A DNA stretch of 64,000 nt from NCBI RefSeq assembly GCF_009547075.1, contig NZ_WIPH01000011.1, positions 20,384 to 84,383 of the forward strand, given 5' to 3'. Both the position numbers and the translations under genes were made by a program. Positions 35,064 through 43,707 of the stretch are shown here, piece by piece (positions within the stretch are counted from its first letter, which is position 1; every line of letters begins with the position of its first letter). The notes beneath the pieces are model-generated. The model was not told where the DNA came from. It ran no database searches and saw nothing but the letters and a program-made list of their open reading frames with translations. This stretch comes from Gluconobacter aidae. GTDB lineage: Bacteria > Pseudomonadota > Alphaproteobacteria > Acetobacterales > Acetobacteraceae.

Positions 35064-36455
35064 ATGCACCCCTCGAGCCAGACCCCGACGTCCACCAACA
35101 CGATGTCCTGGTCTCCTGCAAGCTGGCGTTCCCGTCCCATCGTCCAGGCTCCATCCTATACGGATGAAGCGGCGCTTGCTGCTGTTGAAGCTCGTCTGCA
35201 TCGATATCCACCGCTGGTTTTCGCGGGGGAGGCCCGTCGTCTCAAGACCCGTCTGGCCGCGGCGTCGCGTGGCGAGGCCTTCGTCCTTCAGGGCGGCGCC
35301 TGTGCCGAGAGCTTTGACGAATTCACCGCTGATATCGTGCGCGACACGTTCCGCGTCCTGCTCCAGATGGCGGTCGTGCTGACATTCGCCGCCAAGGTTC
35401 CGGTCGTGAAGATCGGGCGCATGGCCGGGCAGTATGCCAAGCCGCGCTCGTCCAATACCGAGACGGTCGATGGTGTGACGTTGCCCTGCTATCGCGGTGA
35501 CATCATCAACGGCCCGGAGTTCACGCCCGAAGCCCGTATTCCCGATCCGCGCCGCATGGAGACCGGATATTTCCAGTCCGCCGGCGTGATGAACCTGCTC
35601 CGTGCTTTCGCGCATGGCGGTTACGCGAACCTGCATCAGGTCCATAGCTGGAATCTCGGCTTCGTGGAGCGCTCTCCGCTCGCCGCGCGCTATCAGGATC
35701 TGGCTCATCGTATCGACGAGACGCTTTCGTTCCTGCGGGCCTGCGGTTTTGACGGCTCGGCGTCGCAGATCGACGAGACGGAGTTCTACACGTCCCACGA
35801 AGCTCTGCTCCTGCCTTATGAGCAGGCCCTGACCCGCGTGGACAGCACGAGCGGCGATTACTACGACTGCTCGGCCCATTTCCTGTGGATCGGTGACCGC
35901 ACCCGTCAGCCGGACGGCGCGCATGTCGAGTTCCTGCGCGGTGTGCAGAACCCGATCGGCATCAAGGTCGGGCCGACCACGACGGTGGCGGATCTCGAAA
36001 AGCTGCTCGAAATTCTCAATCCCGAGGATGAAGCCGGCCGCATCACGCTGATCTCGCGCATAGGCAAGGACAAGGTCCGCGATCACCTGCCGCCGTTGCT
36101 CGATGCCGTGAACCGCACCGGCCGCACCGTGACCTGGCTGTGCGATCCCATGCACGGCAACACCACGACCACGGCCAGCAAGATCAAGACGCGCTCCTTC
36201 GACAATATCCTGGGCGAGGTTCTCGGCTTCTTCGACGTGTTCGAGGCCGCAGGCCGTCGTCCGGGTGGCATCCATCTTGAAATGACGGGTCAGGACGTCA
36301 CGGAATGCATTGGTGGCGCACAGTGTCTGACCGAGGCCGATCTGGGCGACCGCTATGAAACATTCTGTGATCCGCGCCTTAATGCGGAACAGTCACTTGA
36401 AATGGCCTTCCTTCTTGCTCAGGAATTGACGGGACGAGCAGGAAAGAAAGAATGA
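35064..36455 (+). CDS. Class II (plant-type) DAHP synthase
   Basis: Condenses phosphoenolpyruvate and erythrose 4-phosphate, the first step of the shikimate pathway. The 463 residues carry class II signatures: [60 protein letters not shown] and [18 protein letters not shown]. Class II enzymes are unrelated in sequence detail to the AroF/G/H enzymes of Escherichia coli. ATG 35064 follows GGAGGG by 6 bp. The stop overlaps the pncB start (ATGA). aroKB, the next shikimate genes, are 22 kb away. Confidence 0.95.
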   Translation: MHPSSQTPTSTNTMSWSPASWRSRPIVQAPSYTDEAALAAVEARLHRYPPLVFAGEARRLKTRLAAASRGEAFVLQGGACAESFDEFTADIVRDTFRVLLQMAVVLTFAAKVPVVKIGRMAGQYAKPRSSNTETVDGVTLPCYRGDIINGPEFTPEARIPDPRRMETGYFQSAGVMNLLRAFAHGGYANLHQVHSWNLGFVERSPLAARYQDLAHRIDETLSFLRACGFDGSASQIDETEFYTSHEALLLPYEQALTRVDSTSGDYYDCSAHFLWIGDRTRQPDGAHVEFLRGVQNPIGIKVGPTTTVADLEKLLEILNPEDEAGRITLISRIGKDKVRDHLPPLLDAVNRTGRTVTWLCDPMHGNTTTTASKIKTRSFDNILGEVLGFFDVFEAAGRRPGGIHLEMTGQDVTECIGGAQCLTEADLGDRYETFCDPRLNAEQSLEMAFLLAQELTGRAGKKE

Positions 36456-37654
36456 CCGCTTCCGATCCCCAGAATACTCCTCAGGCCGCGCTCCGGCGCG
36501 CGCTTGGCACTCTCGGCCCGCTGGACGAGAAAACCATCGAAGCGCGGACGGACGCCTATTTCGGGCGAACGCGGCACATCGTGGAGCATTTCGGGGATTC
36601 CCGCGTCACCTATGCGGTGTTCATCCGTCGCCCGGTGATCGCGGCCTGCGGGCTGGTCGTTCAGTGGCTGAAGAATGTGGCGAAGGCCCAGGGCTTCGAA
36701 CTGGACTGCCGGGAAATGTATGCCGAGGGCGAATGGGTCGGCGCGGGTGAGCCGCTGCTGTATCTGACGGGCAGCTTTATCCGTCTGGCCCCGCTGGAAA
36801 CGCTGGTGCTCCAGCGGATCGGTGCGACCTGCGTGGCCGCCCATAACGCCTACCAGATGGCCATGGCCCTGCCGACCATCCCGTTTCTTGCCATGGATGC
36901 CCGGCACTGCGCGGGTTTCGAAATGCAGGAACAGATGGCTTATGCCGCAGGTATTGGCTCCCGCGCCGCGCAGAAAGAAGGGGCGCGCGGCTTCATCGGC
37001 AATGCCAATGATGCCACGGCCGGTTTCTTCGGCCTCGATGCCGGTCTGGGCACGATGCCCCATGCCCTGATCGGTTATGCAGGCTCCACGCTGCGCGCGG
37101 CGGAGATGTATGACGAGGTCTATCCGAACGATCCGCTAACGGTCCTGGTTGATTATTTCGGGCAGGAAATCACGGACGCGCTCGCCGTCTGCCATCGTTT
37201 CCCCGAACGCGCCGCGATGGGCCATCTGAGTGTCCGTCTGGACACGCATGGCGGGCGCTTCCTTGAAGGACTGGACCCCCAGACCTCATATGGGGTGCTT
37301 GAGCGTCATACACCCGGCACCATCCGCCGCTATCGTTCCGATCAGGAACTGCGCGATCTGGTGGGAACGGGTGTGTCGGCCGCAGCCATCTGGCGGATGC
37401 GCGAAGCTCTGGATCACGCCGGTTTCCACCATGTGAAAATCGTCGCATCCTCGGGCTTCAACGTCGCCAAATGCTCGACGATGCGGGACGCTCATGCCCC
37501 GATCGACGTGATCGGCAGCGGGTCCTTCATTCCCGACCGCTGGTCCGAAACCTATGCAACGGCTGACATCGTGGCCTATGACGGACAGCCCCGCGTCAAG
37601 CTCGGACGCGAGTTCCTGCTCCAGAAGGCCCGTGACAGCCAGGAGACATCATGA
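36452..37654 (+). CDS. pncB: Nicotinate phosphoribosyltransferase
   Basis: Converts nicotinate and phosphoribosyl pyrophosphate to nicotinate mononucleotide in NAD salvage. The 400 residues show [61 protein letters not shown] and [11 protein letters not shown], consistent with the NAPRTase family. Start overlaps the DAHP synthase stop, and the stop overlaps the next gene (both ATGA), so the three are translationally coupled. Confidence 0.92.
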   Translation: MTASDPQNTPQAALRRALGTLGPLDEKTIEARTDAYFGRTRHIVEHFGDSRVTYAVFIRRPVIAACGLVVQWLKNVAKAQGFELDCREMYAEGEWVGAGEPLLYLTGSFIRLAPLETLVLQRIGATCVAAHNAYQMAMALPTIPFLAMDARHCAGFEMQEQMAYAAGIGSRAAQKEGARGFIGNANDATAGFFGLDAGLGTMPHALIGYAGSTLRAAEMYDEVYPNDPLTVLVDYFGQEITDALAVCHRFPERAAMGHLSVRLDTHGGRFLEGLDPQTSYGVLERHTPGTIRRYRSDQELRDLVGTGVSAAAIWRMREALDHAGFHHVKIVASSGFNVAKCSTMRDAHAPIDVIGSGSFIPDRWSETYATADIVAYDGQPRVKLGREFLLQKARDSQETS

Positions 37655-38115
37655 CCGACGATACGATTGACCCTGTCGAAGGCGCACCCGAAAACGGCGC
37701 ACAGCCGGGTTCGTGGAGCGTACGCATCATTGACCTTTCGGGTTCCTCGGAAGGCGAGGACGATACGGTCGAGGTCGTGAAAGACTTCATCGATCTGATG
37801 CACGCCAACGCCTATGCCCGTGCCTATGTCCGTGACAGCATCGAGCGCTGTCGCACACCAGGCGCGAGCAGCAAGGAAGTTCTCGAAAACTGGTTCGCGT
37901 TCGGCGAGAACGCCGAAGTGGTGGACGCTGGCGAAGACGGCTGGAAGTCGTCTACGGAACTTGAAGACTTCGCGGCCAGCCGCGCCACGCCGATGGAGCG
38001 TGACTGGCGCACCATTGATCCCCGCCGCCTCGTCGATGAGGAGGAAATCAATGGTCCGCCGGACGATGAAGACGACGAGGATGACGAAGACCGTCACGAA
38101 GTGATCCGTCACTGA
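37651..38115 (+). CDS. Acidic hypothetical protein
   Basis: A 154-residue cytoplasmic protein with no signal peptide or membrane segment. The middle (about 22-75) has VRIIDLSGSSEGEDDTVEVVKDFIDLMHANAYARAYVRDSIE, read in parts, which looks like a small folded alpha/beta unit; the C-terminus is strongly acidic (DDEDDEDDEDRHE). No family is recognised beyond likely conservation in acetic acid bacteria. Its start overlaps the pncB stop, so it is co-translated with it and may assist that enzyme, but this is inference. Confidence 0.7.
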   Translation: MTDDTIDPVEGAPENGAQPGSWSVRIIDLSGSSEGEDDTVEVVKDFIDLMHANAYARAYVRDSIERCRTPGASSKEVLENWFAFGENAEVVDAGEDGWKSSTELEDFAASRATPMERDWRTIDPRRLVDEEEINGPPDDEDDEDDEDRHEVIRH

Positions 38116-38130
38116 ACACCCGGTGCAGGG

Positions 38131-38166
38131 AAGGGGCATGCGCTCCTTCCTGTGCGCATGGCCCTT
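38131..38166 (+). terminator. Long hairpin after the DAHP synthase operon
   Basis: A 13-bp stem with one mismatch (AAGGGGCATGCGC / GCGCATGGCCCTT, 10-nt loop) begins 15 bp after the acidic protein stop. It is followed by CATAAAAA rather than a T-tract, so termination would be weak or Rho-assisted. Confidence 0.5.
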
Positions 38167-38216
38167 CATAAAAACCCGCTCTGGCAACGCGGCGCATCAT
38201 GCGGCATTAAGGCGTC

Positions 38217-39551
38217 ATGAAACTGCGCTTCGCTCCGTCCCCCACCGGTTACCTGCATGTTGGCAATGCGCGCCTTGCCGTCGCCAACTTCCTTTTCGCA
38301 CGCCATAACGGCGCCAAGTTCCTGCTGCGGATCGACGATACCGATACCACCCGCGGCAAGCCCGAATATGAAGAAGCCATCGGCAAGGACCTGTCATGGC
38401 TGGGGCTGAAATGGGACGAGTATGTGCGCCAGTCCGAGCGTCTCGACCGTTATGCCGAAGTCATCGAAAAGCTGAAGGCGTCCGGCCGTCTTTATCCGTG
38501 CTTTGAGACGGAATACGAGCTGAACGCCAAGCGCGAAGCCCGCATCCGTGCCGGCAAGGCGCCGATCTATGATCGCGCCATGCTCAAGCTCACCGCCGAC
38601 CAGCGCGCCCGCGCCGAAGCCAACGGCAAGACGCCGCACTGGCGCTTCCGTCTCAGCGATGGCAGCCGCAAGTGGCAGGACCTCGTCATGGACGAGTGCT
38701 CCGTCAAGCTGACGGCCATTTCCGATCCGGTTCTGGTGCGCGGGGACGACACGATTCTCTACACGCTGGCCTCCGTGATCGATGATCTGGACATGGGCAT
38801 CACGCATATCGTCCGTGGTGAAGACCATGTGACCAATACGGGCGTGCAGATCGACATTGCCGAGGCGCTGGGTGCGAAGCCCAACCGTTTCACCTTCGCG
38901 CATCTGCCGCTTTTGCTGGATTCCGATGGCGGCAAGCTGTCCAAGCGGTTCGACTCCCTTGCGCTGAAGTCCCTGCGTCAGGACGGGCTGGAGCCGATGT
39001 CGATCGTCTCCTATCTCGCCCGCGTCGGTTCCTCGGATGATCCGCAGGTCATGACGATGGATGAGGCCATTGCGGCCTATGACATCTCGCATGTCTCAAA
39101 GTCGGCCGCGCGTTTCGACATGACGCAGCTTCTCGCCCTGAACCGGCGCGCGCTGCACAACCTGCCGTTCGAAGCCGCGAAGGCCCATCTTCCGCCTGAA
39201 GCCGACGAGACGTTCTGGAACGCGGTACGTGGAAATGTGGATCTCTCCGCCGAGATCCCGCACTGGTGGGATGTCGTGCATGGCACGATCGTTCCGCCGT
39301 CCCAGCCCGAAGACCGCGCCTTCCTTCAGCAGGCCCTCGACACCCTCCCGGCCGAGCCGTGGGGCGAAGAGACGTGGAAGGACTGGACCAACGCGCTCAA
39401 GGAGGCTTCGGGCCGCAAGGGGCGCACCCTCTTCATGCCCTTGCGTCTGGCCCTGACCGGTGAAGACGCGGGCCCGGAACTCCACGTCCTGCTCGGCCTG
39501 ATGGGACGTGAGCGCACGGTCGCCCGTCTGTGGGATGCCATTCAGGCCTGA
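38217..39551 (+). CDS. gltX: Glutamyl-tRNA synthetase
   Basis: Charges tRNA-Glu. The 444 residues begin RFAPSPTGYLHVGNARLA, carrying the class I HIGH motif as HVGN, then FLLRIDDTD, HIVRGEDHVTNT and the KMSKS loop as GGKLSKRF. Alphaproteobacteria often have two GltX proteins, one of which may charge tRNA-Gln; whether this is the discriminating copy is not decidable here. It is monocistronic, between two hairpins. Confidence 0.95.
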   Translation: MKLRFAPSPTGYLHVGNARLAVANFLFARHNGAKFLLRIDDTDTTRGKPEYEEAIGKDLSWLGLKWDEYVRQSERLDRYAEVIEKLKASGRLYPCFETEYELNAKREARIRAGKAPIYDRAMLKLTADQRARAEANGKTPHWRFRLSDGSRKWQDLVMDECSVKLTAISDPVLVRGDDTILYTLASVIDDLDMGITHIVRGEDHVTNTGVQIDIAEALGAKPNRFTFAHLPLLLDSDGGKLSKRFDSLALKSLRQDGLEPMSIVSYLARVGSSDDPQVMTMDEAIAAYDISHVSKSAARFDMTQLLALNRRALHNLPFEAAKAHLPPEADETFWNAVRGNVDLSAEIPHWWDVVHGTIVPPSQPEDRAFLQQALDTLPAEPWGEETWKDWTNALKEASGRKGRTLFMPLRLALTGEDAGPELHVLLGLMGRERTVARLWDAIQA

Positions 39552-39560
39552 GCCTGTTTC

Positions 39561-39602
39561 TCCGTCGCGCCTGTTGAAAAACGCGACGGAACCGGTTTTT
39601 TC
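39561..39602. terminator. Terminator after gltX
   Basis: A 9-bp perfect stem (TCCGTCGCG / CGCGACGGA) is followed by ACCGG and TTTTTT. It lies between convergent gltX and the epimerase gene, overlapping the stop of the latter. Confidence 0.8.
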
Positions 39603-40485
39603 AGATCGCTTTGACGGACCAGAAGGCTGTCCAGCTTTCGCCCGGCTTCAGATGCAGCAGGCCGGGTTTTTCTGAAAAATCGCCTCGGAAGCCGACCGGC
39701 GTCGCATAGCCGTACCAGGGCTCGATACACAGGAAATCGGCTCCCGGTTTCGTCCACAGGCCAAGCTCTTTGAACCCGCCCCAGACGAACCGGATGCCAT
39801 GTCCGTCAGGATCGACCATGTCCACGGACCGGCTTTCGGGCTTCTCCATGATGAGGGCGTCTTTTTCAAAAAGCGCATCCGTCAGCGCCAGGATATTGTC
39901 CCTGACCGGCGTGTGATGTTTTTCCGGCAGTAGCAGGCCGTCAGCGCCGATACGCCGAACGGGCAGGGGCTCATCATATTCAAAAACAAGTCTGTAGCTG
40001 TCTTTTGCCACGCCCTCCTTCAGCGGCCAGCGGAACGCAGGATGCGCGCCGAGTGAAGCATGGAGCGTGCTGGTATTGTCCGGATTATGCAGATGATACG
40101 AAACGCGCAGGGTATTGTTCTCGATCAGGTAAACCATCCGCAGCCGGAACGCGGACGGGAAGATCGCGCGGCTTTCGGCATCGTCCACCAATTCCAGCGT
40201 GCAGCCCTCGGGAGTTCGCGCGATCCAGCGGAAGACCCGCTCCCGCGCCAGACCGTGCTGTTTCAGGCTGACAGGCGCGCCATCAAGCGTGATCTCATGT
40301 TCGGGGAGTCTGCCAATGATCGGGAACAGGACCGGAGAATGTTTCGGCCACGCGGCTCCTGCATTCCAGAGCAGGTCGCCGTCTCCATTCCGCAGGGAAA
40401 CCAGTTCGGCGCCATGACTTCTGACCGAAGCCGTCAGCCGGCCGGTTCCGAAGTCATGTGTGTCCTCCGTCACGGGATTCGTCAT
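39601..40485 (-). CDS. Aldose 1-epimerase family protein
   Basis: A 294-residue galactose mutarotase-like protein (LacX/YeaD-type beta-sandwich). Recognisable parts are GAELVSLRNGDGDLLWNA, HSPVLFPIIGRL, KQHGLARERVFRW, LGAHPAFRWPL with the catalytic-type His, and CIEPWYGYATP with the catalytic-type Glu. It probably interconverts sugar anomers. ATG 40485 is preceded by AGGAGA. It overlaps the preceding channel gene by 32 bp, so it is the last gene of the cysS operon. Confidence 0.87.
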   Translation of the reverse strand: MTNPVTEDTHDFGTGRLTASVRSHGAELVSLRNGDGDLLWNAGAAWPKHSPVLFPIIGRLPEHEITLDGAPVSLKQHGLARERVFRWIARTPEGCTLELVDDAESRAIFPSAFRLRMVYLIENNTLRVSYHLHNPDNTSTLHASLGAHPAFRWPLKEGVAKDSYRLVFEYDEPLPVRRIGADGLLLPEKHHTPVRDNILALTDALFEKDALIMEKPESRSVDMVDPDGHGIRFVWGGFKELGLWTKPGADFLCIEPWYGYATPVGFRGDFSEKPGLLHLKPGESWTAFWSVKAI

Positions 40486-41479
40486 GGGGTGTCTCCTGTT
40501 CTGGTGCCTTGGGCGTATCACCCGGCTCGGTGGTATGGAAACGACGGAAATCGACTTCCACCCGGCCATCCGGACGATTCTGGATCATATCCGAAAAACG
40601 GTAGCCGTGTTTCACATGTCCGATCTCATAAGCGTGACGGGCAAAAATGGTTTGGGATGAGATTTCATCGGTTCCGTCCATCGTGATGATGATTTCCGCG
40701 TTCTGGCCGATCAGCGTCTCCGCGGTAAGGCCGTAAAGCGGGCTGTGGTCGTCGATCAGATGCGTCGCGTTCAGGCTGATCCGGAAGATCGGCATGTGGG
40801 ATTGTACGAGCGTCAGCCGGTCGAACCGGCGCACCAGACGCCCGCGCTCATCGGGCATCAGCCGCGTCAGGGTCATTTCGATATTGGCCGAGAGGATCAG
40901 CGTGCGGCGCTGGTTGGCCAGGCGGATCGTCAGCGTCGGAATCACATCGTCATAGGAGACGACCGCCACATGGCTGAACAGCACCCGTGCGCGGGGACGG
41001 GAGAAACGGGCAAACACCAATCCCGTCGCCAGGGCATTGAGCATCATGCCGGCCAGAACTTCGAAAGAAACGATCGTGTTCGTCAGCCGCCCGACGGGGG
41101 CCATGGTGCCGTAACCGACAGTCGAAATGGTTTGCACGCTAAAGAAAACATCATCGAGGAAATCGCCATACGGGACACCGCTCACACTGTGCGGGATGAC
41201 GTAATACATCAGCGCAAAGGCGACATTGATGATCAGATACAGACCCATGGATGCCCAGAAGAAGGCAAACCAGCTCATGGTCATCAGGGTATGGTAGAGG
41301 TCGCCGAAGACCCCGGCATCCAGGCCGGTCCGGATGATGTCGCTCCGACCGTTCTCTTCGAGAACATGGGCCCGGATCTTGTTGGCGGTCTCGACGACCG
41401 TTGCATGTGTTTCAGGATGGACTGGCACTCCAGGATCAGATCGGGGTTCCATCCGTTTCCTATGGCGCCAGTGGATCAT
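40454..41479 (-). CDS. Inward-rectifier-type potassium channel (KirBac family)
   Basis: A 341-residue channel subunit: slide helix and membrane helix 1 (about 68-93), pore helix with the potassium selectivity filter T-V-G-Y-G (120-124), membrane helix 2 (about 133-157) and a C-terminal immunoglobulin-like Kir cytoplasmic domain (RVLFSHVAVVSYDD, LVRRFDRLTLVQSHMP). Kir architecture rather than a voltage-gated channel is clear. ATG 41479 follows GGAG by 8 bp and lies 4 bp after the trmJ stop; an internal ATG at 41452 is less likely. It overlaps the epimerase gene. Confidence 0.92.
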   Translation of the reverse strand: MIHWRHRKRMEPRSDPGVPVHPETHATVVETANKIRAHVLEENGRSDIIRTGLDAGVFGDLYHTLMTMSWFAFFWASMGLYLIINVAFALMYYVIPHSVSGVPYGDFLDDVFFSVQTISTVGYGTMAPVGRLTNTIVSFEVLAGMMLNALATGLVFARFSRPRARVLFSHVAVVSYDDVIPTLTIRLANQRRTLILSANIEMTLTRLMPDERGRLVRRFDRLTLVQSHMPIFRISLNATHLIDDHSPLYGLTAETLIGQNAEIIITMDGTDEISSQTIFARHAYEIGHVKHGYRFSDMIQNRPDGRVEVDFRRFHTTEPGDTPKAPEQETPHDESRDGGHT

Positions 41480-41483
41480 GGGA

Positions 41484-42260
41484 TCAGCTCCTGTTCCTGC
41501 GGGCGCTGCTCAGTTCGCTGACAACGCCGTGAAGGGTGCGAAGCTCCTGTTCCGTCACTTCGCCTCGGGTGAAGAAATGACGCAGATTCCGCACCATGCC
41601 GGGGCGTTTCTGCTCATTTCGAAGGAAATTCGTCTCGTCCAGATCGCGGATGAGATGGGACATGAAATTCTCCATCTCCCCCTTCGTCGCCACATGCGTC
41701 TCATTGGTCATGAGTTCGCGCGGCGGCGTCATGTCCTCGGTCAGGAACCACTCATAGGCCATGATGAGAACAGCCTGCGCGAGGTTGAGGGACATGAATT
41801 TCGGGTTGAGCGGATAGCGGACCAGCGTATCGGCGCGGGCCATGTCCTCGTTGTCCAGCCCGGCGCGTTCTGGCCCGAACAGAATGCCGGTGCGCAGACC
41901 GCGATTGGCCGCGACACGCAGTTCAGCCGCGGCTCCCCGTGCTGTCATGACCGGCTTGACCACATGGCGCGGTCGCGGACATGTCGCGAAAATGCGGTGC
42001 AGGTCCGCGACCGCATCATCTACGGTTTCAAATACCTGGGCCGCATCCAGAATCCGGTCCGCGCCCGAAGACGCATACCAGGCGCGTTCCTGCGGCCAGC
42101 CGTCACGCGGGGCCACGATCCGCAGATGGAACAGCCCGCCATTCGCCATGGCGCGCGCCGTCGTACCGATATTCTCGGCAAGCTGCGGGCGCACCAGGAT
42201 CACGACCGGATCGAAATCTCCGATAGGGCCGATATTCGCCCCGCCGTCACGTCCGGTCAT
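41484..42260 (-). CDS. trmJ: TrmJ-type tRNA 2'-O-methyltransferase
   Basis: An SPOUT methyltransferase of the TrmH/TrmJ family, likely modifying position 32 of some tRNAs. Motif 1 is RPQLAENIGTTARAM, motif 2 is GILFGPERAGLDNEDM and motif 3 is NPKFMSLNLAQAVLIM. The C-terminal extension (HFFTRGEVTEQELRTLHG) is typical of TrmJ. ATG 42260 is chosen because GGAAGG, formed by the last codons of cysS, precedes it by 7 bp; an ATG at 42278 would add 6 residues. It starts 2 bp after the cysS stop. Confidence 0.88.
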   Translation of the reverse strand: MTGRDGGANIGPIGDFDPVVILVRPQLAENIGTTARAMANGGLFHLRIVAPRDGWPQERAWYASSGADRILDAAQVFETVDDAVADLHRIFATCPRPRHVVKPVMTARGAAAELRVAANRGLRTGILFGPERAGLDNEDMARADTLVRYPLNPKFMSLNLAQAVLIMAYEWFLTEDMTPPRELMTNETHVATKGEMENFMSHLIRDLDETNFLRNEQKRPGMVRNLRHFFTRGEVTEQELRTLHGVVSELSSARRNRS

Positions 42261-42262
42261 GG

Positions 42263-43621
42263 TTACGCCTTCCGCCATGTTGTGCCACCAGGGCCGTCTT
42301 CAAGGGTGATGCCATCAGCGGCGAGCTGCGCACGGATGGCATCGGCACGGGCGAAATCGCGGGACTTGCGGGCTGCAAGACGCTCTTCGATCAGCTTTTC
42401 GATGGCGCCGGCATCCACACCGGACTGGAACCACTCGGCAGGCGTGACATTGAACAGGCCCAGCAGCTTTCCTGCTGCCAGCAGGCTGGAGGCCGCGTCC
42501 TGATCGCCCTGCATGGCGGCATCCGCCAGCGGATGGAGCGCGGCAATGGCCAGCGGCGTGTTCAGGTCATCGCACAGAGCGTCCATGACCGCAGCGGAGA
42601 CGGCAGCGCCGGGCTGTGCGTTTCCGCGTTCCAGTGCCCGGTACAGCCGGTCCAGAACCCGACGTGCTTCTTCAAGCTTCTCCCAGCTGAAATCCAGCGT
42701 GGAGCGATAATGCGCGCCCAGATAGAGCAGGCGCAGGGGCTCGGCCGGCGAGAGGTCCAGCACTTCGCGGATCGTGAAGAAATTGCCGAGCGATTTCGAC
42801 ATTTTCTCGCCGTTCGACAGCAGCATCCCGTTATGGACCCAGTGTGTGGCGAACTTGCCATGCGGATAGCAGCACATGGACTGCGCGCGCTCGTTCTCAT
42901 GATGCGGGAACAGCAGATCGTCGCCGCCACCGTGAATATCGAAGCTTTCGCCCAGATAACGGTGAGACATGGCGGAGCATTCGATATGCCAGCCCGGACG
43001 ACCGCGCCCGTATGGGCTGTCCCAGCCCGGCAGATCCGGCTCGGAGGGCTTCCACAGCACGAAATCGCCCGGATCACGTTTGTAGGGCGCGACCTCAACA
43101 CGCGCACCCGCAATCATGTCATCCAGCGAGCGTCCGGAAAGCTCACCATAGGACGGGAAATTGCGCACCGCGAACAGGACATGCCCTTCGGCGACATAAG
43201 CATGGCCGTTTTCGACCAGACGCCCGATCATTTCCAGCATGTCGTCGATATGATGGGTCGCGCGCGGTTCGATATCGGGCGGCAGAATGAAGAGGGACGC
43301 GAGATCTTCATGAAAGGCCTGTGTCGTGCGCTCCGTCAGGGCGGAAATGTCCTCCCCGTTTTCCTTTGCGCGCGCGTTGATCTTGTCGTCCACGTCGGTC
43401 ACGTTGCGGACATAGGTCACGCGCGGATATAGCGCCCGCAGCAGGCGGATGAGGACATCCGCGCACATCATGGCGCGCAGATTGCCCAGATGCGCGCGGT
43501 CATAGACGGTCGGTCCACAGAAATAGACGCGCACATTCTCAGAATCGAGGGGCGTGAACGGTCGCTTTTCGCGAAGATGGGTATCGTGCAGGCGGAGCAC
43601 GTTTGCAGCAGGATCGGCCAT
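42263..43621 (-). CDS. cysS: Cysteinyl-tRNA synthetase
   Basis: Charges tRNA-Cys. The 452 residues show YFCGPTVYDRAHLGN (zinc-ligand Cys plus HIGH motif as HLGN), the zinc-ligand regions GWHIECSAM and FPHHENERAQS, and the KMSKS motif in GEKMSKSLGNF. ATG 43621 gives the standard N-terminus; a TTG 36 bp upstream has no ribosome binding site. It heads the cysS-trmJ-Kir-epimerase operon and is divergent from the MATE gene. Confidence 0.95.
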   Translation of the reverse strand: MADPAANVLRLHDTHLREKRPFTPLDSENVRVYFCGPTVYDRAHLGNLRAMMCADVLIRLLRALYPRVTYVRNVTDVDDKINARAKENGEDISALTERTTQAFHEDLASLFILPPDIEPRATHHIDDMLEMIGRLVENGHAYVAEGHVLFAVRNFPSYGELSGRSLDDMIAGARVEVAPYKRDPGDFVLWKPSEPDLPGWDSPYGRGRPGWHIECSAMSHRYLGESFDIHGGGDDLLFPHHENERAQSMCCYPHGKFATHWVHNGMLLSNGEKMSKSLGNFFTIREVLDLSPAEPLRLLYLGAHYRSTLDFSWEKLEEARRVLDRLYRALERGNAQPGAAVSAAVMDALCDDLNTPLAIAALHPLADAAMQGDQDAASSLLAAGKLLGLFNVTPAEWFQSGVDAGAIEKLIEERLAARKSRDFARADAIRAQLAADGITLEDGPGGTTWRKA

Positions 43622-43707
43622 ATGCCGATCAATGCGCCAGCCTTGGTTCAGGTGCAACAGGCTTTGTTACTCTTGTCGGCAGGTTTGACGCCTGTAATAG
43701 GAAGGCC

